A program made the translations under genes and the position numbers. Shown here piece after piece: positions 1 to 7,382 of a stretch of 64,000 nt of DNA (position 1 is its first letter; each line of letters opens with the position of its first letter). The notes below the pieces were generated by a model. The model was given only the letters and a program-made list of their open reading frames with translations. It had not been told where the DNA came from and did no database searches. Source of the stretch: Flavobacterium urocaniciphilum (GTDB lineage Bacteria; Bacteroidota; Bacteroidia; Flavobacteriales; Flavobacteriaceae); NCBI RefSeq assembly GCF_900110615.1, contig NZ_FOEI01000001.1, positions 310,001 to 374,000 on the forward strand, read 5' to 3'.

Positions 1-70
1 ATTTTCTAAAGGCATCCTCATCAATGTGAAAGAAAAAACCTCCTAAATTTATACTTGTTGTCTTATTCAT
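1..70 (-). CDS. PspC-domain-like protein, N-terminal fragment cut by window edge
   Basis: Only the first 23 codons are in the window. They read MNKTTSINLGGFFFHIDEDA followed by FRK. In Flavobacteria this N-terminus is typical of PspC-domain stress/envelope proteins, in which a short cytoplasmic segment precedes membrane helices; that identification is from memory of the family, not from a full domain. The start codon lies 6 bases after the stop of the PadR-type regulator, so the two genes are almost certainly co-transcribed. PadR-PspC pairing is common in this group and suggests that the regulator controls the envelope protein. The rest of the gene lies beyond position 1. Confidence 0.7.
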   Translation of the reverse strand, partial: MNKTTSINLGGFFFHIDEDAFRK

Positions 71-76
71 GGCTCG

Positions 77-406
77 TTAGTTTATGTTTGTAATTGTATT
101 TACTGCACCAGATAATTCGTTCCAAGTGCTATTTAATTCTGTTAAAAATTCTTTTCCTTCATCGGTTAAACCGTAATATTTTCTTGGTGGTCCCGAAGTT
201 GATTCTTCCCAACGATAATTTAATAATCCATCGTTTTTTAGTCTTGTAAGTAAAGGATAAACAGTTCCTTCAACTACTAGCAATTTTGCGTTTTTTAAAG
301 TGTCTAAGATTTCAGAAGTATAGGCATCTTTTTCTTTTAAGACTGATAAGATGCAGAACTCTAAAACACCTTTTCGCATTTGTGCTTTTGTGTTTTCAAT
401 GTTCAT
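77..406 (-). CDS. PadR family transcriptional regulator
   Basis: This is a 109-residue protein with the PadR winged-helix layout. It starts with 'MRKGVLEFCILSVL' (helix 1), then the helix-turn-helix with 'EGTVYPLLTRLKNDGLL' (residues about 46-62) and the wing 'GPPRKYYGLTDEGKEFL' (residues about 68-84). PadR proteins are dimeric repressors that usually control their own operon. This is the small PadR subtype, with a short C-terminal dimerisation helix. It is the first gene of the operon running into the PspC-like gene. A -7 box and two TAGTACTA palindromes lie upstream, described separately. The family call is secure; the inducing signal is unknown. Confidence 0.93.
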   Translation of the reverse strand: MNIENTKAQMRKGVLEFCILSVLKEKDAYTSEILDTLKNAKLLVVEGTVYPLLTRLKNDGLLNYRWEESTSGPPRKYYGLTDEGKEFLTELNSTWNELSGAVNTITNIN

Positions 407-505
407 TTGTTTTCATTTTTTTGTTAGTCCTGAAAACGTCAGGAGTTCGTTTTTTGATTGTTACTGAAAATCAGTATGTGATGATTGAAACTTGATGATT
501 TGAAA

Positions 506-583
506 ATAGTACTATCTTTAGTATGTTATTTTCTTATGCAAATATATGGCTAAAAACAAGTACATTGTATTACATAGTACTAA
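506..583 (-). promoter_or_regulatory. padR promoter with candidate operator palindromes
   Basis: On the minus strand TAtaTTTG (plus-strand 539-546) fits the Bacteroidota -7 element for padR; no good -33 TTG is at the usual distance. Two near-identical palindromes bracket it: ATAGTACTAT at 506-515 (perfect 10-bp palindrome) and TAGTACTA at 575-582. Their centres are 68 bp apart. Two further half-sites ATAGTAT occur at 611-617 and 624-630, just before the rightward DUF4442 gene. The layout fits an autoregulatory PadR operator, but binding is inferred. Confidence 0.5.
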
Positions 584-663
584 TATTTAACAAAATTTTA
601 ACAAATAAAAATAGTATGAACGCATAGTATTTTTTCTTATTTTTACAAAAAATACCTTTAATT

Positions 664-1125
664 ATGGAGTTTACACCAGCAAAGCTTAATGCTTTTATGT
701 TTTTTAAATTACCTTCTGCTTATTGGAGTGGTGTTAGAGTAAAAACTATATCTTCAACAATTTGTCAAACCACTGTGAAATATAAATGGTTCAATCAGAA
801 TCCTTTTAAATCGATGTATTTTGCGGTTCAAGCTATGGCTGCAGAATTTACAACAGGAGCTTTGGTGATGTTTCAAATTAAGCAAAGTGGAAAAAATATT
901 TCAATGTTAGTGGCTCAAAACAAAGCTGTTTTTACCAAAAAAGCTACTGGAAGAATTACTTTTACTTGTAATCAAGGTGATTTAATTGCTTCAGTAATTC
1001 AAAAAGCAATTGAAACCAATGAAGGTCAAACAGTATGGTTAACATCAATTGGTGTAAATGAAAATGGTGAGCAAGTTTCAGAAATGCAATTTGAATGGAC
1101 GATAAAAGCAAGAAGTAATAAATAG
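664..1125 (+). CDS. DUF4442 hotdog-fold protein (putative thioesterase)
   Basis: A 153-residue protein matching the DUF4442 family, which has the hotdog fold of acyl-CoA thioesterases such as PaaI/YiiD. Visible features are 'KLPSAYWSGVRV' near residues 16-27, the central helix 'YFAVQAMAAEFTTGALVMF' around residues 51-69, and strand-rich C-terminal sequence ending 'QFEWTIKAR'. A substrate cannot be read from the sequence, and no catalytic acid is obvious. It is divergent from the padR operon. A weak -7 box TAttTTTA lies at 638-645, giving a very short leader. There is no signal peptide, so it should be cytoplasmic. The function beyond the fold is unknown. Confidence 0.8.
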   Translation: MEFTPAKLNAFMFFKLPSAYWSGVRVKTISSTICQTTVKYKWFNQNPFKSMYFAVQAMAAEFTTGALVMFQIKQSGKNISMLVAQNKAVFTKKATGRITFTCNQGDLIASVIQKAIETNEGQTVWLTSIGVNENGEQVSEMQFEWTIKARSNK

Positions 1126-1208
1126 TTGTTAATGTTCGTTAATCTTAGTTAATGTTTAAAAGAACCTTACTAAGTTATTGTAAATTTATACTTTAAATAA
1201 AATTTCAA

Positions 1209-2114
1209 ATGAATATTCTAATAACAGGTGCTACAGGTTTGGTGGGGAAAAAGTTAGTAGCAACACTTCGTAAAGAACATCATGTTGTACATTATTTAAC
1301 TACTTCCAAATCTAAACTTCTAGAGAAAAAAAATTATAAAGGATTTTATTGGAATCCAATTTCAGGTGAAATTGATACAGCTGCCTTTCAAGATGTTGAA
1401 GTAATTATACATTTGGCGGGTGCTTCTATTTCTAAAAAATGGACAAAATCATATAAGAAAGAAATTTTTGAAAGTAGAATCAATGGTGCCAATTTAATTT
1501 TTAATACGTTAAATCAAATTCCACATACTGTAAAACGATTTGTATCTGCATCTGCAATTGGTATTTATCCAAACGATTTACATCAAGTATATTCTGAAAC
1601 GAATTCAAGTATAGACGATTCTTTTTTAGGTGAAGTGACTCAAGCTTGGGAAATGAGTGCACATCAATTTAAAAATTTAAATATTGCCGTTACTATTGTA
1701 AGAATTGGAGTAGTTTTAGCTAAAGAATCAGGTGCTTTAGTTGAAATGGCTAAACCAATAAGATATGGTTTTGGGTCAGCATTAGGCACAGGAAATCAAT
1801 TTGTTTCGTGGATTCATATTGACGATTTGGTGGCGCTTTTTAAATATGTTTTAGATAAAAATTTGCATGGAATTTATAATGCTGTTTCTCCATATCCTGT
1901 AACCAATAAAGAACTTACTGTAGCAATAGCAAAAACACTACATAAACCTCTTTTTTTACCCAAAGTTCCAGTAATTGTTTTGAAATTAATGCTTGGCGAA
2001 ATGCATATAATTATAGTTAATGGTCAATGTGTAAGTTGTAGAAAAATTTTAGATACTGGATTTCAATTCAATTATGCTTCCTTAGAAAAAGCCTTGGTTA
2101 ATTTACTACAATAA
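1209..2114 (+). CDS. TIGR01777 family NAD(P)-dependent epimerase (YfcH-like)
   Basis: The 301-residue protein opens with the Rossmann dinucleotide motif 'ITGATGLVGKKLV' (residues 4-16) and carries the family's 'VIIHLAGASISKKWT' (about 65-79), 'SASAIGIYP' (about 113-121) and 'FVSWIHIDDLV' (about 197-207). The C-terminal 45 residues match the DUF1731 tail seen in YfcH/SulA-like extended SDR proteins. The length is normal for the family. Members are predicted nucleotide-sugar epimerases or oxidoreductases, but the true substrate is not established. The YxxxK catalytic pair is not clearly present, as is usual for this subgroup. It is followed by a terminator-like hairpin and seems to be transcribed alone. 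Confidence 0.88.
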   Translation: MNILITGATGLVGKKLVATLRKEHHVVHYLTTSKSKLLEKKNYKGFYWNPISGEIDTAAFQDVEVIIHLAGASISKKWTKSYKKEIFESRINGANLIFNTLNQIPHTVKRFVSASAIGIYPNDLHQVYSETNSSIDDSFLGEVTQAWEMSAHQFKNLNIAVTIVRIGVVLAKESGALVEMAKPIRYGFGSALGTGNQFVSWIHIDDLVALFKYVLDKNLHGIYNAVSPYPVTNKELTVAIAKTLHKPLFLPKVPVIVLKLMLGEMHIIIVNGQCVSCRKILDTGFQFNYASLEKALVNLLQ

Positions 2115-2117
2115 AAA

Positions 2118-2150
2118 AAGTGCTACACTTTAATTTGTATAGCACTTCTC
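2118..2150 (+). terminator. hairpin after the TIGR01777 epimerase gene
   Basis: AAGTGCTA (2118-2125) pairs with TAGCACTT (2140-2147) around a 14-base loop. The tail CTCTTGTTTATT is only moderately T-rich, so it is a plausible but not ideal intrinsic terminator. It starts 3 bases after the stop codon. Confidence 0.6.
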
Positions 2151-2251
2151 TTGTTTATTATAACTTAAAGATGAAACAAAAATTATTTGCTTCTTCAAAT
2201 TTAGTTATTTCCAGCTTGTTAAATCTTAAAAAAATATTAAAATTTAGTCTG

Positions 2252-2288
2252 ACAATGTGTCATTTTTAAAAATATGGCAATACTTTTG
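2252..2288 (+). promoter_or_regulatory. grpE-dnaJ promoter with inverted repeat
   Basis: TActTTTG at 2281-2288 fits the -7 element, 31 bases before the grpE start. In place of a -33 TTG there is a perfect inverted repeat TGACA-atg-TGTCA at 2252-2264, ending 16 bases before the -7 box. Because grpE and dnaJ are heat-shock genes, the repeat may be a stress operator; that is an inference. Confidence 0.5.
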
Positions 2289-2318
2289 CATTCACAAATA
2301 AAATTAAAATAAATAGTC

Positions 2319-2858
2319 ATGAGTAAAGAAAATACTGAAAATATCGAAAAAGAGATCATTCAGGATGAAAATGCGGTAGAAAACCAAGAAATAGAACAAG
2401 TAGAATTGTCAGTAGAAGAACAATTGCAAGAACAATTAACTCAAGAAAAAGATAAATTTTTAAGATTATTTGCAGAGTTCGAAAATTATAAAAAAAGAAC
2501 ATCAAAAGAAAGAATAGAATTATTTAAAACTGCTGGACAAGAAGTTTTACAATCAATGTTGCCTGTTTTAGATGATTTCGATAGAGGGTGGGCTCAAATT
2601 TCTCAATCGGATGATGAAGCTTTAGTTAAAGGAGTTGAATTAATTCATGAAAAATTAAAATCGACTTTAGTTTCTAAAGGTTTAGAAGTGGTTGATATTA
2701 AAGCTGGTGACGAATTTAATGCAGATTTTGCAGAAGCCATTACACAAATTCCAGCGCCTTCTCCTGAATTGAAAGGAAAAATAGTTGATGTAATTGAAAA
2801 AGGTTATAAATTAGGAGATAAAATTATTCGTTTCCCAAAAGTAATTTTAGGGAATTAA
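2319..2858 (+). CDS. grpE: nucleotide exchange factor GrpE
   Basis: This 179-residue GrpE has an acidic, Glu/Gln-rich, coiled-coil-prone N-terminus (residues 1-45). The family core follows: 'FLRLFAEFENYKKRTSKER' (about 47-65), 'LPVLDDFDRGW' (about 81-91), and the beta-domain ending 'VIEKGYKLGDKIIRFPKVILGN'. GrpE is a homodimer that releases ADP from DnaK in the cytoplasm. It is directly followed by dnaJ after 48 bases, forming the usual chaperone operon; dnaK is not in the window. The start ATG has no Shine-Dalgarno, as is normal for the phylum. Confidence 0.97.
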   Translation: MSKENTENIEKEIIQDENAVENQEIEQVELSVEEQLQEQLTQEKDKFLRLFAEFENYKKRTSKERIELFKTAGQEVLQSMLPVLDDFDRGWAQISQSDDEALVKGVELIHEKLKSTLVSKGLEVVDIKAGDEFNADFAEAITQIPAPSPELKGKIVDVIEKGYKLGDKIIRFPKVILGN

Positions 2859-2868
2859 TCATACATTT

Positions 2869-2893
2869 TGTCATACTGAGCGAGTCGAAGTAT
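2869..2893. repeat. ACTGAG-type short palindromic repeat between grpE and dnaJ
   Basis: The word TGTCATACTGAGCGAGTCGA, continuing AGTAT, can fold with ATACT (2873-2877) against AGTAT (2889-2893). It resembles the dispersed CACTGAG(C)nnGTCGAAGTG element frequent in Bacteroidota intergenic DNA. Related copies lie at 12431-12456 and 45028-45064. It sits inside the grpE-dnaJ transcript. Confidence 0.65.
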
Positions 2894-2906
2894 TTAATAA
2901 AAAAAC

Positions 2907-4022
2907 ATGAAAAAAGATTTTTACGAAATTTTAGGCGTTAGCAAAAGTGCTTCTCCAGAAGAAATTAAAAAAGCATACCGAAAAAAAGCAATTCAATACC
3001 ACCCTGATAAAAACCCAGGTGATAAAGAAGCTGAAGAAAACTTTAAATTATGTGCAGAAGCATATGAAGTTTTAAGTGATGCTGACAAAAAAGCACGATA
3101 TGATCAATATGGTCACCAAGCATTTGAAAATGGTGGTTATGGTGGTCATCATATGAATATGGATGATATTTTCAGTCAATTTGGAGATATTTTCGGTAGT
3201 GCATTTGGTGGCGGAGGCTTTGGTGGATTCAATGGTGGCGGAGGTCAACGCAGAATGAAAGGAAGTAACTTACGTATTAAAGTCAAATTAACTTTAGAAG
3301 AAGTTGCAAATGGTGTAGAGAAAAAAGTTAAAGTTAAACGTAAAGTACAAGCTGTAGGAGTAACTTATAAAACATGTTCTACTTGTAATGGTAGTGGGCA
3401 AGTAATGCGTGTTACTAATACTATATTAGGTCGTATGCAAACGGCTTCAACTTGTCCAACTTGTCATGGTTCGGGTCAAATATTAGATCATAAACCTTCA
3501 AATGCTGATAGTCAAGGTATGATTACTGAAGACGATACAGTATCAATCAAAATTCCTGCTGGAGTTGTAGATGGAATGCAATTAAAAGTACAAGGAAAAG
3601 GTAATGATGCTCCAGGTAAAAACAGTATTCCTGGTGATTTAATTGTAGCCATTGAAGAAGTTGAACACGAATTTTTAAAGCGTGAAGGTGAAAATCTTCA
3701 TTTTGATTTATACATCAGTTTCCCAGAAGCAGCTTTAGGAGTTTCAAAAGAAATTGAAACCGTTAATGGTAAAGTGCGTATTAAATTAGAAGAAGGTATC
3801 CAATCTGGTAAAATTCTTCGCTTAAAAGGAAAAGGTATTCCAAGTTTAAATAGTTATGGAAATGGTGATTTACTGGTTCATGTAAACGTTTGGACACCTA
3901 AAACATTGAATAAAGAACAAAAACAGTTTTTTGAGAAAATGATTGGAGATGAAAACTTTACTCCAAGCCCAGAAAAGTCGGATAAGTCATTTTTTGAAAA
4001 AGTAAAAGATATGTTTTCGTAA
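2907..4022 (+). CDS. dnaJ: chaperone protein DnaJ
   Basis: This 371-residue class-A type DnaJ has an N-terminal J domain with the HPD motif ('[15 protein letters not shown]', about residues 31-45). A Gly/Phe-rich linker follows (about 77-112), then a Zn-binding region and a C-terminal substrate-binding domain ending '[13 protein letters not shown]'. It stimulates DnaK ATPase and delivers unfolded clients. The Zn region shows only two CxxCxGxG motifs (CSTCNGSG and CPTCHGSG), where canonical DnaJ has four, so only one zinc site can form. The reading frame is intact, and the shortened region appears to be a lineage trait. It is the second gene of the grpE operon and is followed by a terminator. 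Confidence 0.96.
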   Translation: MKKDFYEILGVSKSASPEEIKKAYRKKAIQYHPDKNPGDKEAEENFKLCAEAYEVLSDADKKARYDQYGHQAFENGGYGGHHMNMDDIFSQFGDIFGSAFGGGGFGGFNGGGGQRRMKGSNLRIKVKLTLEEVANGVEKKVKVKRKVQAVGVTYKTCSTCNGSGQVMRVTNTILGRMQTASTCPTCHGSGQILDHKPSNADSQGMITEDDTVSIKIPAGVVDGMQLKVQGKGNDAPGKNSIPGDLIVAIEEVEHEFLKREGENLHFDLYISFPEAALGVSKEIETVNGKVRIKLEEGIQSGKILRLKGKGIPSLNSYGNGDLLVHVNVWTPKTLNKEQKQFFEKMIGDENFTPSPEKSDKSFFEKVKDMFS

Positions 4023-4047
4023 CTAAAAAATATTTTATACATTTGAT

Positions 4048-4079
4048 AATCACTTTATTAAAAGGAGTGATTTCTTTTT
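4048..4079 (+). terminator. intrinsic terminator after dnaJ
   Basis: AATCACT (4048-4054) pairs with AGTGATT (4066-4072), extendable by two G-T pairs, and is followed by TCTTTTTC. It lies 26 bases after the dnaJ stop and should end the grpE-dnaJ transcript. Confidence 0.7.
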
Positions 4080-4091
4080 CATAGCAATTTT

Positions 4092-4128
4092 TCCCATCCT
4101 AATTTTTAAATTAAAAGTAAGGATGGGA
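4092..4128. other. long hairpin before the ABC exporter genes
   Basis: TCCCATCCT (4092-4100) pairs perfectly with AGGATGGGA (4120-4128), and after one mismatch the inner A/T bases add about six more pairs (4102-4107 with 4113-4118). The T-rich stretch TTTATTTTTG follows, so it may be a second terminator for dnaJ. That same stretch contains the -7 box (4131-4138) of the next operon, so the hairpin sits just upstream of its transcription start. Confidence 0.6.
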
Positions 4129-4130
4129 TT

Positions 4131-4138
4131 TATTTTTG
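4131..4138 (+). promoter_or_regulatory. -7 box of the ABC exporter operon
   Basis: TAttTTTG matches the Bacteroidota -7 element, 50 bases before the ATG chosen at 4189. A transcript starting about 7 bases downstream would exclude the upstream in-frame ATG at 4123, which supports the later start. No clear -33 TTG was found. Confidence 0.5.
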
Positions 4139-4188
4139 TAACAAAAGCCTTATCTTTAACACTAATTACAACAAAGAAATACGTTATA

Positions 4189-5109
4189 ATGAATAATATA
4201 TTAGAAGTAAAAAATGTAGTGAAACAATACGGCGATTATACTGCGCTAAATGCTGTTTCATTAAATGTTCCTGAAGGTAGTATTTATGGTTTATTAGGTC
4301 CGAATGGTGCCGGTAAAACTTCCTTAATTCGAATCATCAATCAAATTACTTTACCAGACGCTGGAGAAATCATTTTAAATGGCGAAAAATTAAATCCAAA
4401 TCATATTTCTATGATTGGTTATATGCCAGAAGAACGTGGTTTGTACAAATCAATGAAAGTTGGTGAGCAATGTTTGTATTTAGCGCAATTGAAAGGCATG
4501 AGCAAACAAGAAGCCAAAAAGCAATTGAAATATTGGTTCGAAAAGTTTGAAATTTCTACTTGGTGGGATAAAAAACTACAAGAGCTTTCTAAAGGTATGG
4601 CGCAAAAAGTGCAATTCATTGTTACGGTTTTACACAATCCGAAATTGTTAATTCTAGATGAGCCATTTTCTGGATTCGATCCTGTAAATGCCAATTTAAT
4701 TAAAGATGAAATTATTGAATTGAATAAAAACGGAACTTCAATCATTTTCTCTACACACCGAATGGAAAGTGTGGAAGAAATGTGTGATTACATTGCGTTA
4801 ATTCATAAATCAAATAAATTAATTGAAGGTAAACTGGAAGATGTTAAACGCGAATACAGAACGAATACATTTCAAGTAGGAGTGATGACGCAAAACATTG
4901 AAGGATTAATGTATCAATTGACTCAAAAATTTACCATTGGACAAACAGATTTTAAATCATTAAACGACGATTTAAAATTAGAAGTTCAATTAGGAAATCA
5001 TACTACAAATGATTTGCTTTCAGTTTTAACTCAAAACGGACAAGTAACTCATTTCGCTGAGAAAATTCCAAGTGTAAACGATATTTTTATTCAAACAGTT
5101 TCGAAATAA
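4189..5109 (+). CDS. ABC-2 exporter ATP-binding protein (NatA-like)
   Basis: From ATG 4189 ('MNNILEVKNVVKQYGDY') this is a 306-residue ATPase. It has Walker A 'GLLGPNGAGKTSLIR', a degenerate signature 'ELSKGMAQKVQF' (SKG in place of SGG), Walker B 'LLILDEPFSGFDPVN' and the H-loop 'IIFSTHRMESVEE'. The C-terminal extension after the H-loop is typical of NatA/DrrA-type exporters. It pairs with the permease 56 bases downstream. The longer reading from 4123 adds 22 residues unlike the family and begins upstream of the probable transcription start, so it was rejected. The substrate is unknown; Na+ or drug export is the family default. Confidence 0.93.
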   Translation: MNNILEVKNVVKQYGDYTALNAVSLNVPEGSIYGLLGPNGAGKTSLIRIINQITLPDAGEIILNGEKLNPNHISMIGYMPEERGLYKSMKVGEQCLYLAQLKGMSKQEAKKQLKYWFEKFEISTWWDKKLQELSKGMAQKVQFIVTVLHNPKLLILDEPFSGFDPVNANLIKDEIIELNKNGTSIIFSTHRMESVEEMCDYIALIHKSNKLIEGKLEDVKREYRTNTFQVGVMTQNIEGLMYQLTQKFTIGQTDFKSLNDDLKLEVQLGNHTTNDLLSVLTQNGQVTHFAEKIPSVNDIFIQTVSK

Positions 5110-5165
5110 TAACTAAATGAGAAACACGTAAAAGTGTTTTCTACTATACAATATACATTCAAAAT

Positions 5166-6482
5166 ATGAACAAATTATTATTAATCGTACAAAGAGAATT
5201 TATTGCCAAAGTGCGCAACAAATCTTTTATAGTGATGACGTTTTTAAGTCCGCTAATTTTCTTAGGAATGTCTTTTCTTATTGGATATTTAGCTAGTATC
5301 AATAAAGATGAAGCAACTAAAATTGCAGTTTACGATCAAGGTAATGTTTTAAAAGGAAGTTTAAAATCTAATAAAGAAACGGCTTATACAGATTTATCAG
5401 CTTTGCCTTTTAATGTAGCAAAAGATACAGCAAGTAAAAGCTATGAAGGATTGTTGTTTGTTCCTAAAACAGCAAGTGTTCAAGATTTAAAAGAGAAAGT
5501 TGAATACATTTCAGATGAAAGTGCAAGTGCTGAATTTATTTTTGATATAGAGGAAGTAGTTGATTCTATTTTAACTCAAGATAATTTGCAAGCTAATAAT
5601 TTAGACATTGCTAAAATTGAAAAAGCAAAAGTGGAATCATCTTTAAAATTAAGTAAATATTCTGGAGATGTTAGTTTGAAAGGAATTAACGAAATTAAAA
5701 TCGGATTAGGTTTCCTTTTTGGATATTTAATTATGATGTTCATTATCATCTATGGAAATTTTGTTATGCGAAGTGTTATTGAAGAAAAAACAAATAGAAT
5801 TATTGAAATTGTAATTTCTTCCGTAAAACCATTCCAATTAATGATGGGTAAAATTATTGGTAATTCATTAGCTGGAATTTTACAATTTGCTATTTGGGCA
5901 ATTGTTGGTATTTCTATTTTCTTAGTGGCAACCACTTTTTTCGGAGCAGAAACAGCAGCAAGCTCTATGTCGAAAGCCAATCCAGAAGCTATGAAATTAG
6001 CTGCTCAAAATAGTGGATTTATGACGAAATTGCCATTGTATCTAAATGAGTTTAGAAATTTACCAATTGCAACAATTATAATTTCTTTCATTTTTTATTT
6101 TATTGGTGGCTATTTTTTATACAGTTCATTATATGCAGCAATTGGTGCAGCAGTAGACAATGAAACGGATTCTCAACAATTTTTGTTGCCAATCATAATG
6201 CCGTTAATGTTAGGAGTTTATATTGGATTTTTCACGGTTGCAAACGATCCTCATGGAAATATTGCTACCATTTTCTCCATGATTCCTTTTACATCGCCTA
6301 TTGTAATGCTAATGCGAATTCCATTTGGAGTTCCAGTTTGGCAAATAATTGTCTCTTTAATCTTACTTTTTGGTACGTTTATTGCTGTAGTTTGGTTCGC
6401 CAGCAAAATCTACCGAGTGGGAATTTTAATGTACGGTAAAAAGCCAACTTGGAAAGAATTGTATAAATGGTTGAAGTATTAA
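5166..6482 (+). CDS. ABC-2 type permease (NatB-like)
   Basis: The 438-residue membrane protein begins with the family signature 'LLLIVQREFIAKVRNKSFIVMT' in shortened form, a cytoplasmic helix before the first membrane span (about residues 24-45). A large periplasmic loop follows (about 50-175), then five or so membrane spans, including 'IGLGFLFGYLIMMFIIIYGN', 'ILQFAIWAIVGISIFLV' and 'IIVSLILLFGTFIAVVWF'. The 'RSVIEEKTNRIIEIVISS' loop is characteristic of NatB permeases and contacts the ATPase. Together with the upstream ATPase it forms an ABC-2 exporter in the inner membrane. A small hairpin (5122-5139) lies between the two genes. Confidence 0.92.
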   Translation: MNKLLLIVQREFIAKVRNKSFIVMTFLSPLIFLGMSFLIGYLASINKDEATKIAVYDQGNVLKGSLKSNKETAYTDLSALPFNVAKDTASKSYEGLLFVPKTASVQDLKEKVEYISDESASAEFIFDIEEVVDSILTQDNLQANNLDIAKIEKAKVESSLKLSKYSGDVSLKGINEIKIGLGFLFGYLIMMFIIIYGNFVMRSVIEEKTNRIIEIVISSVKPFQLMMGKIIGNSLAGILQFAIWAIVGISIFLVATTFFGAETAASSMSKANPEAMKLAAQNSGFMTKLPLYLNEFRNLPIATIIISFIFYFIGGYFLYSSLYAAIGAAVDNETDSQQFLLPIIMPLMLGVYIGFFTVANDPHGNIATIFSMIPFTSPIVMLMRIPFGVPVWQIIVSLILLFGTFIAVVWFASKIYRVGILMYGKKPTWKELYKWLKY

Positions 6483-6520
6483 TTTTTCATATAACAACAA
6501 ATTAAACTATCATCTTTACA

Positions 6521-6922
6521 ATGAAAAGAATTTTTACATCCCTATTTTTGTTAATTTTAACTATCTGCCTTGATTCATGTTATGGACTTTCTGCTAATGA
6601 AATATTTACAAATTTGAATGATTCAAAAGAAATCAATTGTCAAACTTTACCTGAAAATGTTGAATTGGTTTTTGAATCGGAAACCATTCCATTTAATTAT
6701 GAAAAAATTGGTTTAATTGAAGTTCAAGGAAATCAATATTCTAATGAAAAGGAAATTATTTTGAAGCTTAAAAATTTAGCAAAAAGCAAATGTTGTGATG
6801 CAATAATTGGTGTTAAGAAGAATTATTTAACTAGAGAAAGTGGTGTTATGTTTGAAAAAGATCCACCAACAGTATATAGTACAATATCGTTTAACGGTAT
6901 TGCTGTGAGAAAAATAAAATAA
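6521..6922 (+). CDS. small putative lipoprotein of unknown function
   Basis: A 133-residue protein with a lipoprotein signal peptide: 'MKRIFTSLFLLILTICLDSC' ends at the likely lipidated Cys20, in a lipobox-like LDSC. The mature part contains 'YEKIGLIEVQGNQYSNEKEI' and 'LAKSKCCDAIIGVKKNY', an arrangement reminiscent of small alpha/beta envelope domains that predict 'DAII' strands, but no family is recognised with confidence. It follows the ABC permease by 38 bases and may be read through from it. The next gene encodes a small membrane protein. The function is unknown; attachment to the outer membrane is the usual fate of such lipoproteins in this phylum. Confidence 0.75.
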   Translation: MKRIFTSLFLLILTICLDSCYGLSANEIFTNLNDSKEINCQTLPENVELVFESETIPFNYEKIGLIEVQGNQYSNEKEIILKLKNLAKSKCCDAIIGVKKNYLTRESGVMFEKDPPTVYSTISFNGIAVRKIK

Positions 6923-6965
6923 TTTTAATTTTGTTTTTATAAATTTATATTAACTAAATGTATTT

Positions 6966-7382
6966 ATGTCTGAATTAAATCTATATTTTGTTGGATTAGT
7001 CCTTTTGATTTTTAGTAATTGGTATTCAAGATATACTGTGCAAAATGCAGTAACTTTGTTAGATGACAATAAAAAAGTTGAACTCATTAATTTATTTCAA
7101 AAAGAAAATAAGTTTAATGGATTAACTGTAATTGCATTAATGATTGTGTTTTTTGTTTTAATTCAGTTAAAATTCATTCCAATATTATATTTGATGATTG
7201 GAATTTTTACGTTGTTAATTACAAAAATAGTATACACTTATAAAATTAAATTGGGTAAACTAAAAGCAAATAATTTTCCAATAGAATACATTAAAAAATT
7301 TAATTTAGCATCCTATATTCAAATAGGTGGATTTTTAGTATTCTCTATTTTATCAATATTAATGATAGCTATTTATGCCTAA
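6966..7382 (+). CDS. small four-helix membrane protein, unknown
   Basis: A 138-residue hydrophobic protein with about four predicted membrane spans: residues 5-18, 58-74, 75-92 and 115-137. The only polar segments are a short loop 'YTVQNAVTLLDDNKKVEL' and basic stretches around residues 94-110. I do not recognise the family. Its last 8 bases overlap the start of the sigma54-activator-like response regulator (ATG at 7375, stop at 7380-7382), so the two are translationally coupled. The coupling hints at a signalling link, but nothing in the sequence proves one. Confidence 0.75.
   Translation: MSELNLYFVGLVLLIFSNWYSRYTVQNAVTLLDDNKKVELINLFQKENKFNGLTVIALMIVFFVLIQLKFIPILYLMIGIFTLLITKIVYTYKIKLGKLKANNFPIEYIKKFNLASYIQIGGFLVFSILSILMIAIYA

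Noticed and set aside
286..495. Plus-strand 69-codon frame opposite padR
   Set aside because: It is antisense to padR, has no family resemblance, and its end runs through the padR upstream region.
4123..4188. Longer start of the ABC ATPase at 4123
   Set aside because: Lies upstream of the expected transcription start (box at 4131-4138) and adds 22 residues unlike the family.
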